Shown piece after piece: positions 25,426 through 33,772 of a stretch of DNA of 42,330 nucleotides (the stretch's first letter is position 1; the number at the start of each line of letters is the position of its first letter). The position numbers and the translations under genes were made by a program. Source of the stretch: JASLQO01 sp002327525 (GTDB lineage: Bacteria; Pseudomonadota; Gammaproteobacteria; Pseudomonadales; Azotimanducaceae); contig JASLQO010000008.1 of assembly GCA_030744435.1 (NCBI GenBank), positions 1 through 42,330 on the forward strand, in the 5' to 3' direction. Under the pieces are notes generated by a model. It was not told where the DNA came from. It ran no database searches and saw nothing but the letters and a program-made list of their open reading frames with translations.

Positions 25426-25872
25426 ATGGAACAGGTGCTCACACTTGAGGACTTTGCTGCTGCCCGCGCGGTAAGCTCCGTCGAACTCAGCTCTCTCGGT
25501 TTCGTACCGGTGTGTATGGTGCCGGGTGAGGAGAATCCCGGCCACAGCCACACGCTGGTCGAAGAGATTCTCGTTGTTCAGAAAGGTATCGGTAAGATCC
25601 AGATAGAAAGCGTTACCCACGACCTCGCCCCTGGCTCGGTCGCGATCGTTCCCGCCGGTCGATTTCACGCGGCGTGCAACACGGGCTCGGAAAACCTGGA
25701 AGGGATTGTCATTTTCAACAGCGACTTCGATCGCGATCAGATGATCTTGAAGGATCGGGAGAAGCACTTCGCAGATGCGACTGAACGTGACGTTGACCTG
25801 CTCTTGCAGATCAAAGCGCTGAAGAAAGCCAACAAGAAGCTGAAGAAGAAACTGAAGAAGATGAAACGCTGA
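25426..25872 (+). CDS. Cupin protein with lysine-rich C-terminal helix
   Basis: This 148-residue single-domain cupin has metal-ligand motif 1 as GHSHTLVEEILVVQKGIGK (about 39-57; histidines 40 and 42 and a glutamate) and motif 2 as PAGRFHAACNTG (about 81-92). The fold ends near residue 110. A strongly basic, coiled-coil-like tail, LLLQIKALKKANKKLKKKLK, fills about 125-148 and is unusual for a cupin; it could bind nucleic acid or an acidic partner, or form an oligomer. The ATG at 25426 follows GGGGATCGGACA. The gene converges on the ATP-sulfurylase gene, and its stop codon lies inside a perfect hairpin. Confidence 0.8.
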   Translation: MEQVLTLEDFAAARAVSSVELSSLGFVPVCMVPGEENPGHSHTLVEEILVVQKGIGKIQIESVTHDLAPGSVAIVPAGRFHAACNTGSENLEGIVIFNSDFDRDQMILKDREKHFADATERDVDLLLQIKALKKANKKLKKKLKKMKR

Positions 25873-25891
25873 GGTCACCTGAGTGACCTCA
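25870..25891. terminator. Hairpin between convergent genes
   Basis: TGAGGTCAC (25870-25878) and GTGACCTCA (25883-25891) form a perfect 9-bp stem with a CTGA loop. The first three bases are the cupin stop codon. The hairpin sits 44 bases from the convergent APS-kinase stop, so a bidirectional terminator or transcript-end stabiliser is likely, although no T run follows on either strand. Confidence 0.55.
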
Positions 25892-25934
25892 TTGAGAGTT
25901 GGCACGGCGCTTGAACCCGAGGCCGTTTCTTCCG

Positions 25935-27647
25935 TCAGCTCAGGTAGCCCAGGTTCTCGAGCTTCAGCAGCACCCGTTGCGCGGCCTGGTCTATCGTGAT
26001 CGAGGATGTGTCGATCACCATCTCGGGATTTTCCGGTGCCTCATAGGGGTCCGAGACTCCGGTGAATTCCTTGATGACGCCAGCGCGTGCACGTGCATAC
26101 AGGCCTTTGCGGTCGCGCGTCTCGCAGACCTCGAGCGGGGTCGAAACATGGATCTCGATGAATCCTCCGAGCGGCTCGATCATCTCGCGGACCTGGCGAC
26201 GGCTCATCGCGTAGGGCGCGATCGGAGCACAGATGGCCACACCGCCGTTCTTCGTGATCTCGGACGCAACGAATCCGATGCGATTGATGTTGAGATTCCT
26301 GTGCTCCATGGAGAACCCGAGTTCTCTGGACAGGTGTTTGCGCACCACGTCGCCGTCAAGCAGCGTCACGGGGCGTCCGCCACTCTCCATCAGCTTCGTC
26401 ATCACCGCGTTGGCGATGGTCGATTTGCCCGAGCCAGACAGGCCCGTGAAGAACAGGGTGAACCCCTGGTTGGTGAGCGGTGGGTATCGTTCGCGCAGCA
26501 CCCCGATGACCTCCGGGAATGAGAACCATGCCGGGATGTCGAGATCGAAGCGCAAACGCCTCCTGAGCTCAGTGCCGGAGATCGTCAGTTGCGTTTCGTT
26601 TGGCTCGACCTCGTCGACCGGTGCGTACTGCGCCCGGTCCTGCACGTAGACCATCATCTTGAACGGCACCAGTGTGATGTCGAGTTCGTGTTCGTGCTTC
26701 TTGAACAGATCCTGCGCATCGTAGGGCCCGTAGAAATCGTTTTGCTGCGAGTCTTTGCCAGGTCCGGCGTGATCGCGCCCGATGATGAAGTGCGTGCAGC
26801 CGAAGTTCTTGCGCACGATGCCGTGCCACAGCGCCTCGCGCGGACCAGCCATGCGCATGGCGAGCGGCAGCAGGCTGAGCGCGGTGGTCTGATCCGGATA
26901 ATGTGACAGCAGCTTCTCGTAGCAGCGCACGCGCGTGAAATAATCGATGTCGCCCGGCTTGGTCATACCGACCACCGGATGAAGCAGGAGGTTTGCTTCC
27001 ATCTCGTGCGCCGCACGGAATGTGAGCTCCTGGTGCGCGCGGTGAAGTGGGTTGCGCGTCTGAAAGGCGACGACCTTGCGCCAGCTCCATTTTGCCATCA
27101 GGTCACGCATCTCCCGCGGGGTATGGCGTACATGCGTGAAGTCGAAATGCACCGGCGCCTCGACCCCTCGCAGGGTGCCGCCGAGGTAGACCGGACCAGA
27201 GCGGTGCAGAAGCCTGTCGGCCTCGGGGTGGAGGTCGTCCGTCGTGCCCAGGACCGAGGCGGCTTCCTCGAGCAGGTCCGGACACCACTTGTCCGTGATC
27301 TGCATCGTGGCGATCAGCACGCCTTCCGGGTCGCGGAGCGCGATGATATGGCCTTCGCCCACGGTGTCGGCGAAGTCCTGCGTTACGTCCAGCGTGACTG
27401 GTATCGGCCAGAGCAGCCCGTCTGCGAGATGCATGTCGGACACCACTGCCTCGTAGTCGGCGCGGCCGAGAAATCCTTCGAGCGGTGAGAAGCCACCGTT
27501 GAGAATGAGTTCGACGTCGCAAAGCTGACGTGGATTCAGATCCCAGGACTTGAGCGTCTGCGAGCGTCCTTTCTCCTCTGCCGCTGCCTCGGTGCCGAGA
27601 TAGAGGTTTTTGAGGACACCTCCGTGTGCGGGTTTCAATGCTCCCAT
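25935..27647 (-). CDS. Bifunctional ATP sulfurylase / APS kinase
   Basis: This 570-residue fusion makes PAPS from sulfate in two steps. The sulfurylase half (1 to about 390) has FQTRNPLHRAHQELT (motif residues 196-205) and GRDHAGPGKDS (290-300). The APS kinase half (from about 395) has the P-loop GLSGSGKST (402-410) and LDGDVVRKHLSRELGFS. Both active sites look intact. The ATG at 27647 has AGGGAG seven bases upstream; the frame to 27725 is not needed. No cysDN, PAPS reductase or intact sulfotransferase is in the window; the only PAPS user is the ruined gene at 7.5-7.9 kb. It may serve assimilation or sulfonation elsewhere in the genome. Confidence 0.93.
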   Translation of the reverse strand: MGALKPAHGGVLKNLYLGTEAAAEEKGRSQTLKSWDLNPRQLCDVELILNGGFSPLEGFLGRADYEAVVSDMHLADGLLWPIPVTLDVTQDFADTVGEGHIIALRDPEGVLIATMQITDKWCPDLLEEAASVLGTTDDLHPEADRLLHRSGPVYLGGTLRGVEAPVHFDFTHVRHTPREMRDLMAKWSWRKVVAFQTRNPLHRAHQELTFRAAHEMEANLLLHPVVGMTKPGDIDYFTRVRCYEKLLSHYPDQTTALSLLPLAMRMAGPREALWHGIVRKNFGCTHFIIGRDHAGPGKDSQQNDFYGPYDAQDLFKKHEHELDITLVPFKMMVYVQDRAQYAPVDEVEPNETQLTISGTELRRRLRFDLDIPAWFSFPEVIGVLRERYPPLTNQGFTLFFTGLSGSGKSTIANAVMTKLMESGGRPVTLLDGDVVRKHLSRELGFSMEHRNLNINRIGFVASEITKNGGVAICAPIAPYAMSRRQVREMIEPLGGFIEIHVSTPLEVCETRDRKGLYARARAGVIKEFTGVSDPYEAPENPEMVIDTSSITIDQAAQRVLLKLENLGYLS

Positions 27648-28025
27648 GCTGCGACTCCCTGTCGTGCAATTGTTTCGTCGGCTCGACGCAAACGAACCAA
27701 CTAAGCCGCCATCTATGATGAACAACTGCAGCGCAAATGTCCGGGCAGCAGTTCATGAAGGAATATCGAGATAGTGTGGCCGTATGCGAAATTTATTTGA
27801 CGAAAATGGCCTGGTGTACTGCGTGACGTCCACCGGCCGCCCGCCATGGGCGCTGGTGTAATTCCGTTGTATTCAGAGGTAGATGGCTGACGAAACCATA
27901 TCAGGGCCTACATCTCCGGGATATTCGCCGTGGAGTCCCGTGCCGGGGGGCATGGCACAGCCTTTGTCATGCGCGGGCGGCGCGTGATCCTGGCTTTGAC
28001 CACGGATCGCCTTCATCAACGGCGA
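27648..28025. other. 378-base gap upstream of the sulfurylase gene
   Basis: The stretch presumably holds the promoter of the sulfurylase/APS kinase gene. I see no gene, convincing promoter pair or strong inverted repeat here. Confidence 0.35.
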
Positions 28026-28271
28026 CTACTGCTGCGTGGACGAGGCTGCCATTGCGTCGGCATCTCGCCAGATCCTGCCTCGCTTTCGGACGGGGTCAAG
28101 TAACGACCAGTCCCCTTGCTCGAGTTCGAATCCACCGGGGTACGGAGGACGTGGCTCCATACCCAACGACGTCATCACCCGGGTGTGCCGGTAATAGCAC
28201 CGCACCGCGACACTCGTGACGGTGTGCATGAAGCGAGGTTCGTTTCTCTGGAACTCCTCCACGATAGTCAT
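28026..28271 (-). CDS. Small conserved-looking protein, possibly 5' truncated
   Basis: The 81 residues from ATG 28271 include VAVRCYYRHTRVMTSLGMEP, then RPPYPGGFELEQGDWSLLDP and VRKRGRIWRD. The YY..RV..LGM.PRPP.P pattern followed by GDWSLLDPVR resembles a family of roughly 100-residue proteins I have seen near flavin or gluconate-type dehydrogenases, though I cannot name it firmly. The reading frame stays open and protein-like for 24 more codons upstream (to 28343, including HFVATVLDQLL) but has no ATG, GTG or TTG there. The true start is therefore unusual or lost. No ribosome site precedes the ATG. It stands alone between the sulfurylase and enoyl-CoA hydratase genes. Confidence 0.5.
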   Translation of the reverse strand: MTIVEEFQRNEPRFMHTVTSVAVRCYYRHTRVMTSLGMEPRPPYPGGFELEQGDWSLLDPVRKRGRIWRDADAMAASSTQQ

Positions 28272-28486
28272 GCGCAGGAGTTGATCGAGGACGGTTGCAA
28301 CGAAGTGCTCAGCATTCTCGGCGCTGAGGATCTCTAGATATCGTCAGGTGGAGTGGGGACGGGCACACATCTGTGCCTGCTTCGCCATCCTGGTTGGTTG
28401 CGGCTGAGCACATGAGCGTGGGTGGCGCGCTTCCGATTAAGACTGTGGGTATCATAAAGGCGCTATCCACATCTTGAGGCTAATGC

Positions 28487-29224
28487 GTGCTGGTCGAAAC
28501 GACACTGGAAGAAGGGGTCCGTACGGTTACGATGAATCGTCCCGAAAAGCGTAATGCCATGACGGACGAAATGCTCGAATTGCTCCAGAAAGCATTTTCC
28601 ACCGATCCGGATCCAAGCGAACGAGTGACCGTGCTGCGTGGTGCCGGTCGCTCCTTCTGCGCTGGCCGTGATATCAGCCAGGGGATGATCGTGCCGATCG
28701 AACCGGTATTTCACGCCGTAGAAAGCTATCCGTTGCCGGTGGTGGCCGCCGTTCAGGGCAATGCTATCGCCGGTGGTTGTGAGATCGCTCTGCATTGTGA
28801 CTTTGTGGTAGCTATGAGTGACGCCAGGTTTGGTATGTCGCTGGCGCAGATCGGTTTGGCGCCGACTTGGTTCCTCGTCAAAAAGCTCCTGGAAGTTGCC
28901 GGTCCGGTGGGGGCCCGTGAACTTCTTCTCCTCGGCGACCCCGTGCCAGCTACACGCATGTATGACCTCGGCATGATTTCGCGGATTTCCGATGCTGAAA
29001 ATTTTGAATCAACCCTTGAGACCATTGTGCAGCGCCTGGTCGCAAACGCACCTCTGTCGCTCAAAGCCATGAAGGCCTTGCTGCTTCGTGAAATGGCCTT
29101 TCGCGATGGCATCGAACATGCGGATGTGGACGAACTTGTCAAGGACGCTAGCAATTCCAACGACGCCAAGGAAGGTATGGCGGCCCGCCTCGCGAAACGA
29201 CCAGCCAACTTCACGGGCAGTTGA
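28487..29224 (+). CDS. Enoyl-CoA hydratase/isomerase family protein
   Basis: This 245-residue crotonase has TMNRPEKRNAMTDEML (14-29), an oxyanion strand GRSFCAGRDISQ (about 54-65) and GNAIAGGCEIALHCDFVVA (about 91-109), where hydratases carry the second oxyanion loop. The two catalytic glutamates of true hydratases are not both obvious: ALHCDFV and MSLAQIGLAPT stand where acidic residues are often found. Isomerase or another crotonase activity is therefore possible. The start is GTG at 28487 with TGAGG seven bases upstream. There is no co-directional partner nearby; repeats follow the stop codon. It is unrelated in position to the dch gene at the left end. Confidence 0.85.
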   Translation: MLVETTLEEGVRTVTMNRPEKRNAMTDEMLELLQKAFSTDPDPSERVTVLRGAGRSFCAGRDISQGMIVPIEPVFHAVESYPLPVVAAVQGNAIAGGCEIALHCDFVVAMSDARFGMSLAQIGLAPTWFLVKKLLEVAGPVGARELLLLGDPVPATRMYDLGMISRISDAENFESTLETIVQRLVANAPLSLKAMKALLLREMAFRDGIEHADVDELVKDASNSNDAKEGMAARLAKRPANFTGS

Positions 29225-29256
29225 AGCTGTCATCGTTCCGCTTTGATGGCGAATCC

Positions 29257-29289
29257 GAGGGGTTGGCGAGGGGTTGGCGAGGGGTTGGC
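29257..29289. repeat. Three tandem copies of an 11-bp unit
   Basis: GAGGGGTTGGC is repeated three times without change, starting 33 bases after the enoyl-CoA hydratase stop. A further doublet of CCATTCGCCC lies at 29331-29350. The short unit length and low copy number suggest slippage rather than a functional array. Confidence 0.85.
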
Positions 29290-29316
29290 ACTATGGGCAG
29301 GCTCCAAGGAGAGCGA

Positions 29317-29332
29317 AAGTGTACCTGTCCCC
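29317..29332 (+). repeat. REP-like word AAGTGTACCTGTCCCC, copy 1
   Basis: This 16-base word occurs identically at 33478-33493. Words of the GTACCTGTCCCC type are, as I recall, common in proteobacterial genomes near REP-associated tyrosine transposases. No such transposase is in the window. Confidence 0.6.
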
Positions 29333-29436
29333 ATTCGCCCCCATTCGCCCGAGGCGCGTTTCGCGGTGACGGGTGTTCTGGAACGCTTGTGATTGGGTTA
29401 GGATCGGGCACCGAGCAGAATTGACGAACCGATCGC

Positions 29437-29979
29437 ATGCAACGTCGCCAGATCATTCTCACCGCAATCACGGTAGGTGCCGGGATCGTTTCGGGCACGG
29501 CACTCGCAACCCGCGCCAAACCGACTAAGCCCGCTCTGGGAGACGTGCTGGTACACGCATTTGGCAAACGCTCGGGTGACATCCTGTCTCCCGCGGATGT
29601 TGGTTGCCAAACCGTATTCGCGTTTGCCATGGGCGTCGATGGGACAGTAAAGAGCGGATCTCTGCACAATCAGGTGACTCTGCTAAAGCTCGACGAGGGA
29701 GCCATGAGCGAGAAGACGAAACGCTTCGCGACTGGGCCATATGTCGCGATATCGTCCGCTTGTACGCATACGGGTTGCGAGGTGAGCGGTTGGCTGGCGC
29801 GTGACAACGAACTCGAATGCCCCTGTCATGGTTCGCGCTTCGATGTGTTGAATGCCGCCAGAGTAGTCAACGGACCCGCGACGAAGCCGTTGGCATACCT
29901 GCCGATCGAATTGCGGGACGAACGTTTTTACGTGACCGGCCGGTTCTCCCGGCGCGTGGGACCGGAGCCGACTTTCTAG
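29437..29979 (+). CDS. Rieske [2Fe-2S] protein
   Basis: This 180-residue protein has a hydrophobic N-terminal segment (about 6-26) preceded by MQRRQ, so it is probably exported or membrane-anchored; the twin-arginine pattern is incomplete. The Rieske site is complete: ACTHTGC (cysteine 109, histidine 111, disulfide cysteine 114) and CPCHGSRFD (cysteine 128, disulfide cysteine 130, histidine 131). It is likely an electron-transfer protein of the periplasmic face. No cytochrome b/c1 or oxygenase subunit adjoins, so it is not an obvious bc1 component. The ATG at 29437 has a weak ribosome site. A PQQ dehydrogenase gene follows after 41 bases, suggesting an operon and a possible redox pair. Confidence 0.88.
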   Translation: MQRRQIILTAITVGAGIVSGTALATRAKPTKPALGDVLVHAFGKRSGDILSPADVGCQTVFAFAMGVDGTVKSGSLHNQVTLLKLDEGAMSEKTKRFATGPYVAISSACTHTGCEVSGWLARDNELECPCHGSRFDVLNAARVVNGPATKPLAYLPIELRDERFYVTGRFSRRVGPEPTF

Positions 29980-30020
29980 ATTCGTGAAGAAGACAAGTTG
30001 CGTAAGAGGAGGACAAAGAC

Positions 30021-31715
30021 GTGCGTACACCGATCATCGCCCTGCTAATTTGGATGACCCACCAGGCGTTAGCGGACGGATATCCCCCTGTTACTGACGA
30101 GCGCCTGCGCAATCCGGAGCCGGAAAACTGGCTCATGTATCGCGGCACATACAACGGTCACGGTTACAGCGAGCTCAATCAGATCAATTCCCGCAATGTG
30201 GATCGGCTGAAACCTCTGTGGGCGTTCTCCACGGGTCTGCGCGAAGGCCACCAGTCGCCGCCGGTGGTCAACAATGGCTACATGTTTATCACGACGCCAC
30301 ACAACCACGTACTCGCGCTCGATGCCGCGACCGGAGAACTGATCTGGCGATACGTAAGGGAGCTGCCTGAAGATCAGGTTCAGATGCACCCAACCAATCG
30401 CGGTGTCGCGCTGTACGAAGATCTCGTGTTCATGGCAACCGCGGACTGCTATGTGGTTGCCCTCGACGCGCGCACCGGCGAAGTGGTCTGGGAAACGGAG
30501 GTCGGAGACTACACCACCGGTTATTACATGACGCTGGCGCCACTGGCGGCGGAAGGAAGGGTGATGGTAGGAGTATCCGGCGGTGAGTTCGGCATACGCG
30601 GCTTCATTACCGCGCTGGATGCCGCGACCGGAGAGGCGCTCTGGAAGACGTATACCATCCCAGCACCAGGAGAACCCGGAAGCGAGTCTTGGCCTGGCGA
30701 TTCTTGGAAGACGGGTGGTGTGCCGGTGTGGATCACTGGCTCGTACGATCCTGCAACGCGAACAAGCTACTGGGGTACCGGCAATGGTGGTCCCTGGATG
30801 GGCGATACCCGAACCGGTGACAATCTGTACGCCACATCGGTCATCGCGCTTGATGTGGATACTGGTGCACTGCGTGGTCATCACCAGTATCACTGGAACG
30901 ACTCGTGGGATTGGGACGAAGTATCCGCTCCGCTGCTGATCGACTTTGAGCGCGACGGACGCGACATCAAAGGCCTCGTGCATCCCGGGCGCAACGGCTA
31001 TCTCTGGTTTCTAGAGTGCGTACCCAGCGGAATCGCGTTCGTAGACGCTCGACCATACGTGAAGCAAGATGTGTTCACTGCGCTCGATCCCGTCACCGGA
31101 CGCCCGTCCTATGATTCAGACAAGATTCCGCATACCAACGAGGGTGCACTATTCTGCCCTTCGCACTGGGGTGGCAAGGACTGGCCGCCTGCGGCGTTCA
31201 ACCCGCGAACGCGTCTGCTGTACATACCTGCCAACGACAACGTGTGTGCCTTCATGGTCGGCGAGGAAATCGACTACCGCCCCGGTAGGAAATTCATGGG
31301 GACCGACCAACAGGAAACGAAGCTAGTACTCATCGATGAGGCGAACGAGTACATCGGCGAACTGCAGGCATGGCATGTAGACACTGGCGAAAAGATCTGG
31401 AGTCGCAAGTTCAAGAGCCAGAACTGGGGACCCGTTCTCGCTACCGCTGGTAATCTGGTATTCATGGGCGGTACGAACGATCGCTACTTTCGAGCCTTCC
31501 ATGCGAAAACCGGACACGAGCTCTGGCGGCAACGCACTAACTCGGGCATAACGGGAGTACCCACAACCTACCAGGTGAACGGCAATCAGTACGTTGCGGT
31601 GCTTTCTGGCTGGGGAGTGGATGCGGAGCGTGAGCAGGAATGGATGCGCGTGCTCGGACACTCCTCGGTGCGCGTACCACAGGGGGGCGTGTTGTGGGTG
31701 TTTGGGCTCGATTAA
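30021..31715 (+). CDS. PQQ-dependent alcohol dehydrogenase-type quinoprotein
   Basis: This 564-residue periplasmic quinoprotein has a signal peptide (1-18, ending QALA). Beta-propeller W-motifs recur (ALDAATGELIWR, ALDARTGEVVWE, ALDAATGEALWK, WHVDTGEKIWSR). The active-site aspartate is probably 267 in TRTGDNLYATS, within GTGNGGPWMGD. The adjacent cysteine pair that lies over PQQ in methanol dehydrogenase is missing: QVQMHPTNRGVAL stands where ACCDxVNRG is expected. There is no C-terminal haem domain, so it needs a separate electron acceptor; the Rieske protein directly upstream is a candidate. The start is GTG at 30021 with AGAGGAGG eight bases upstream. The substrate is unknown. Confidence 0.88.
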   Translation: MRTPIIALLIWMTHQALADGYPPVTDERLRNPEPENWLMYRGTYNGHGYSELNQINSRNVDRLKPLWAFSTGLREGHQSPPVVNNGYMFITTPHNHVLALDAATGELIWRYVRELPEDQVQMHPTNRGVALYEDLVFMATADCYVVALDARTGEVVWETEVGDYTTGYYMTLAPLAAEGRVMVGVSGGEFGIRGFITALDAATGEALWKTYTIPAPGEPGSESWPGDSWKTGGVPVWITGSYDPATRTSYWGTGNGGPWMGDTRTGDNLYATSVIALDVDTGALRGHHQYHWNDSWDWDEVSAPLLIDFERDGRDIKGLVHPGRNGYLWFLECVPSGIAFVDARPYVKQDVFTALDPVTGRPSYDSDKIPHTNEGALFCPSHWGGKDWPPAAFNPRTRLLYIPANDNVCAFMVGEEIDYRPGRKFMGTDQQETKLVLIDEANEYIGELQAWHVDTGEKIWSRKFKSQNWGPVLATAGNLVFMGGTNDRYFRAFHAKTGHELWRQRTNSGITGVPTTYQVNGNQYVAVLSGWGVDAEREQEWMRVLGHSSVRVPQGGVLWVFGLD

Positions 31716-31799
31716 GCGATCAGGGCACGGAATTCGAAGTTGTCGTCGCAACCGAAGAGAGTGGCTCCGCGTTGATGGATATCCGAAGACAGGCCGATG

Positions 31800-31834
31800 G
31801 TTAATGTGTGAAAGGCATGCCGTGTATCATTAAC
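31800..31834. promoter_or_regulatory. Inverted repeat upstream of the MFS gene
   Basis: Perfect arms GTTAATG (31800-31806) and CATTAAC (31828-31834) are spaced by 21 bases, about 80 bases before the MFS start. This could be an operator or chance; no regulator adjoins. Confidence 0.3.
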
Positions 31835-31913
31835 TGACCTGAATATCGATTGGGAAGCACTATCGCGACCTGCTTGCACCTGCTGTACGCGGCGCCGAGT
31901 CCGCGGGATTATC

Positions 31914-33236
31914 TTGCAGCGTAAGACCGGCCTCTCTCACGGCACAGACACGCTGCAGCCGGCCGAGGATTTCTCCGAGACAGACGACAGCCTGCCAGAG
32001 ACGCGTTTACCCCGGACCTTCGCGGCCTTCGAGGATCGCAACTTTCGCTGGTTTTTCGCCTCGCTCTGTGGAAATTTCGCCGCGATGAACATGCAGATGT
32101 TCATGCGTGGCTGGCTGGTTTTCGAGATCACCGGGTCTTACGAGAAGCTGGGGTGGATGGCCGCCGCGGGAGGGGCGGTGGGCCTGATCGCAGCGCCGCT
32201 GGGTGGCGTGGTCGCCGATCGTGTCAGACAGAAGAAACATGTCATCCAGTACTGCCAGACGCTCAACGGTGTGGTCACACTGGCGGTAGGGCTTCTGATC
32301 GCCCACGGTGCCCTGGTGTTCGAGCACCTGTTGGCAGCCTCGGTTCTGCAGGGCATCGCCATGAACACCATGATGCCGGCACGCCAGGCATTGACCAAAG
32401 ACGTCGTCGGACTGGATCGACTGACCAATGCCATCGCACTCAACACGTCGGGCATGAACACCGCTCGCCTGCTGTTGCCGGGGCTTGCCGGAGGGCTGGT
32501 CGCAGCGCTCGGTGGAGGGAATGGCAACATCGACCCGGCCAGGTGGGTGTACTTCGTGATGAGCGCGCTGTATCTGTGGTCGGTACTGTCCATGTTTAGG
32601 GTAGTCGTAGCTGATAGGGTGCAAACCGAGGTTGCGGACCAGCCAGTGCTCCGTGAACTGCGGCTCGGCTTTTCCTATGTGCGCAACACGCCCGTCATCC
32701 TGATGTTGCTGGTCTGCAACTTTCTGATGGTGTTCTTCAGTCTGCCGTACTTCATGCTGCTGCCCGGATTCGCCAAGCAAATTCTGAACGCGGGGCCCGA
32801 CAAGCTGGGTTTGCTCATTTCCATCTCAGGCATTGGCTCATTGATCGGATCTCTGTTGATCGCATCCATGTCGAACAGAAGGCGAGGTAGAGTGTTGCTG
32901 TTCGGTGCGCTCATGCTCGGCGTGCCACTGCTGTTATTCTCCATGTCGACGAATTACGTGCTCTCTACCGCGCTGTTGGCGCTGGTCGGCCTCGGCCAGT
33001 CGGTCAGGATGTCACTGTCCAACGTGCTGATCCAATCCTACGTTGACGATGAGTATCGCGGCAGGGTGATGAGCATCTACATGCTCGAGATGGCGTTTCT
33101 CGGTGTAAGTATCTACCCCATCAGCGTGATGGCCGACGTCATAGGTGTGCAGTGGGCGGTAGCAGCATCCGCCTGCGGTTTGATCGTGTTGGTGTGCGTA
33201 CTGTTCTATGTACCCAGTTACCGAGATCTGGATTAG
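31914..33236 (+). CDS. MFS exporter (EntS/MFS_3 type)
   Basis: This 440-residue transporter has a polar N-terminus of about 35 residues and then roughly eleven or twelve membrane segments. FRWFFASLCGNFAAMNMQMF starts the first. The loop between segments 2 and 3 reads GGVVADRVRQKKHV, the MFS motif A variant. QSVRMSLSNVLIQSYVDDEY followed by RGRVMSIYML near 360-385 is typical of the enterobactin-exporter-like group. The substrate is unknown. The start is uncertain: TTG at 31914 is the longest, and no ATG precedes residue 50. It is on the same strand as the PQQ dehydrogenase but 198 bases away. Confidence 0.88.
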   Translation: MQRKTGLSHGTDTLQPAEDFSETDDSLPETRLPRTFAAFEDRNFRWFFASLCGNFAAMNMQMFMRGWLVFEITGSYEKLGWMAAAGGAVGLIAAPLGGVVADRVRQKKHVIQYCQTLNGVVTLAVGLLIAHGALVFEHLLAASVLQGIAMNTMMPARQALTKDVVGLDRLTNAIALNTSGMNTARLLLPGLAGGLVAALGGGNGNIDPARWVYFVMSALYLWSVLSMFRVVVADRVQTEVADQPVLRELRLGFSYVRNTPVILMLLVCNFLMVFFSLPYFMLLPGFAKQILNAGPDKLGLLISISGIGSLIGSLLIASMSNRRRGRVLLFGALMLGVPLLLFSMSTNYVLSTALLALVGLGQSVRMSLSNVLIQSYVDDEYRGRVMSIYMLEMAFLGVSIYPISVMADVIGVQWAVAASACGLIVLVCVLFYVPSYRDLD

Positions 33237-33520
33237 TCCCCGGGCGCTCTGGAGAGAAATGGAGACAAGGCAAATGGGGACACGAGGGAAATGAGGGAAA
33301 TGGGGACGAGGAAAATGGGGTGCCTGACGACCAGAAACGGGGACGGGTACATTTTAGAGGGGGAATGGGGACAGTTGCATTTCACACCCCGATCCTCATA
33401 CGTCGTGGATGCTGCTGCGATCGTTGGAGACCGTTGCACTCCCAATGCAGGACCAGGACCAGAAACGGGGACAAAAGAAGTGTACCTGTCCCCTATTATA
33501 ATCCCGTGAAATTGCGAACT
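33237..33520. repeat. Cluster of GGGGAC-rich repeats, MITE- or REP-like
   Basis: The first 100 bases are a jumble of near-repeats of AAATGGGGAC. GGGGACGGGTACATTTT (33339-33355) is an imperfect inverted copy of AAGTGTACCTGTCCCC (33478-33493), so the two enclose a segment of about 155 bases with a further GGGGACAG word inside. The outer word also occurs at 29317-29332. I read it as a small non-coding mobile or REP-type element; no protein is encoded. Confidence 0.6.
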
Positions 33521-33657
33521 CGCGATGCTGGGAGCGCCGTGCGAGGCACGACTAGTGTCGTTGTGCGTTCACTGCCGTAGTCGAATAGACATGGAAGCCC
33601 TGTAGGTCGTTGGGTCAAAGTTGTGACTCGATGCGGCTGCAGGTTGAGTCATGCCTT

Positions 33658-33689
33658 CTTTCCATAGCGCTCGCTTTCCATAGCGCTCG
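33658..33689. repeat. Perfect 16-bp tandem duplication
   Basis: CTTTCCATAGCGCTCG occurs twice in a row. It is in the 536-base gap between the MFS gene and the next TetR gene. Apart from the repeat cluster before it, I see nothing else in that gap. Confidence 0.85.
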
Positions 33690-33772
33690 GTATGAGCTTC
33701 AGTATAGCCTCGCGTACGAACGGCCACCGTGGGGATGGCCATGATCTCCCCACTCGCAATTCCACCGGCCCG

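Noticed and set aside
7540..27647. Functional sulfonation system linking the sulfotransferase and the PAPS synthase
   Set aside because: The sulfotransferase is frameshifted, truncated and altered in its PAPS loop, and the two loci are about 18 kb apart.
29257..29350. Short tandem repeats as a possible CRISPR array
   Set aside because: Units are 10-11 bases, contiguous and without spacers, and no cas gene is present.
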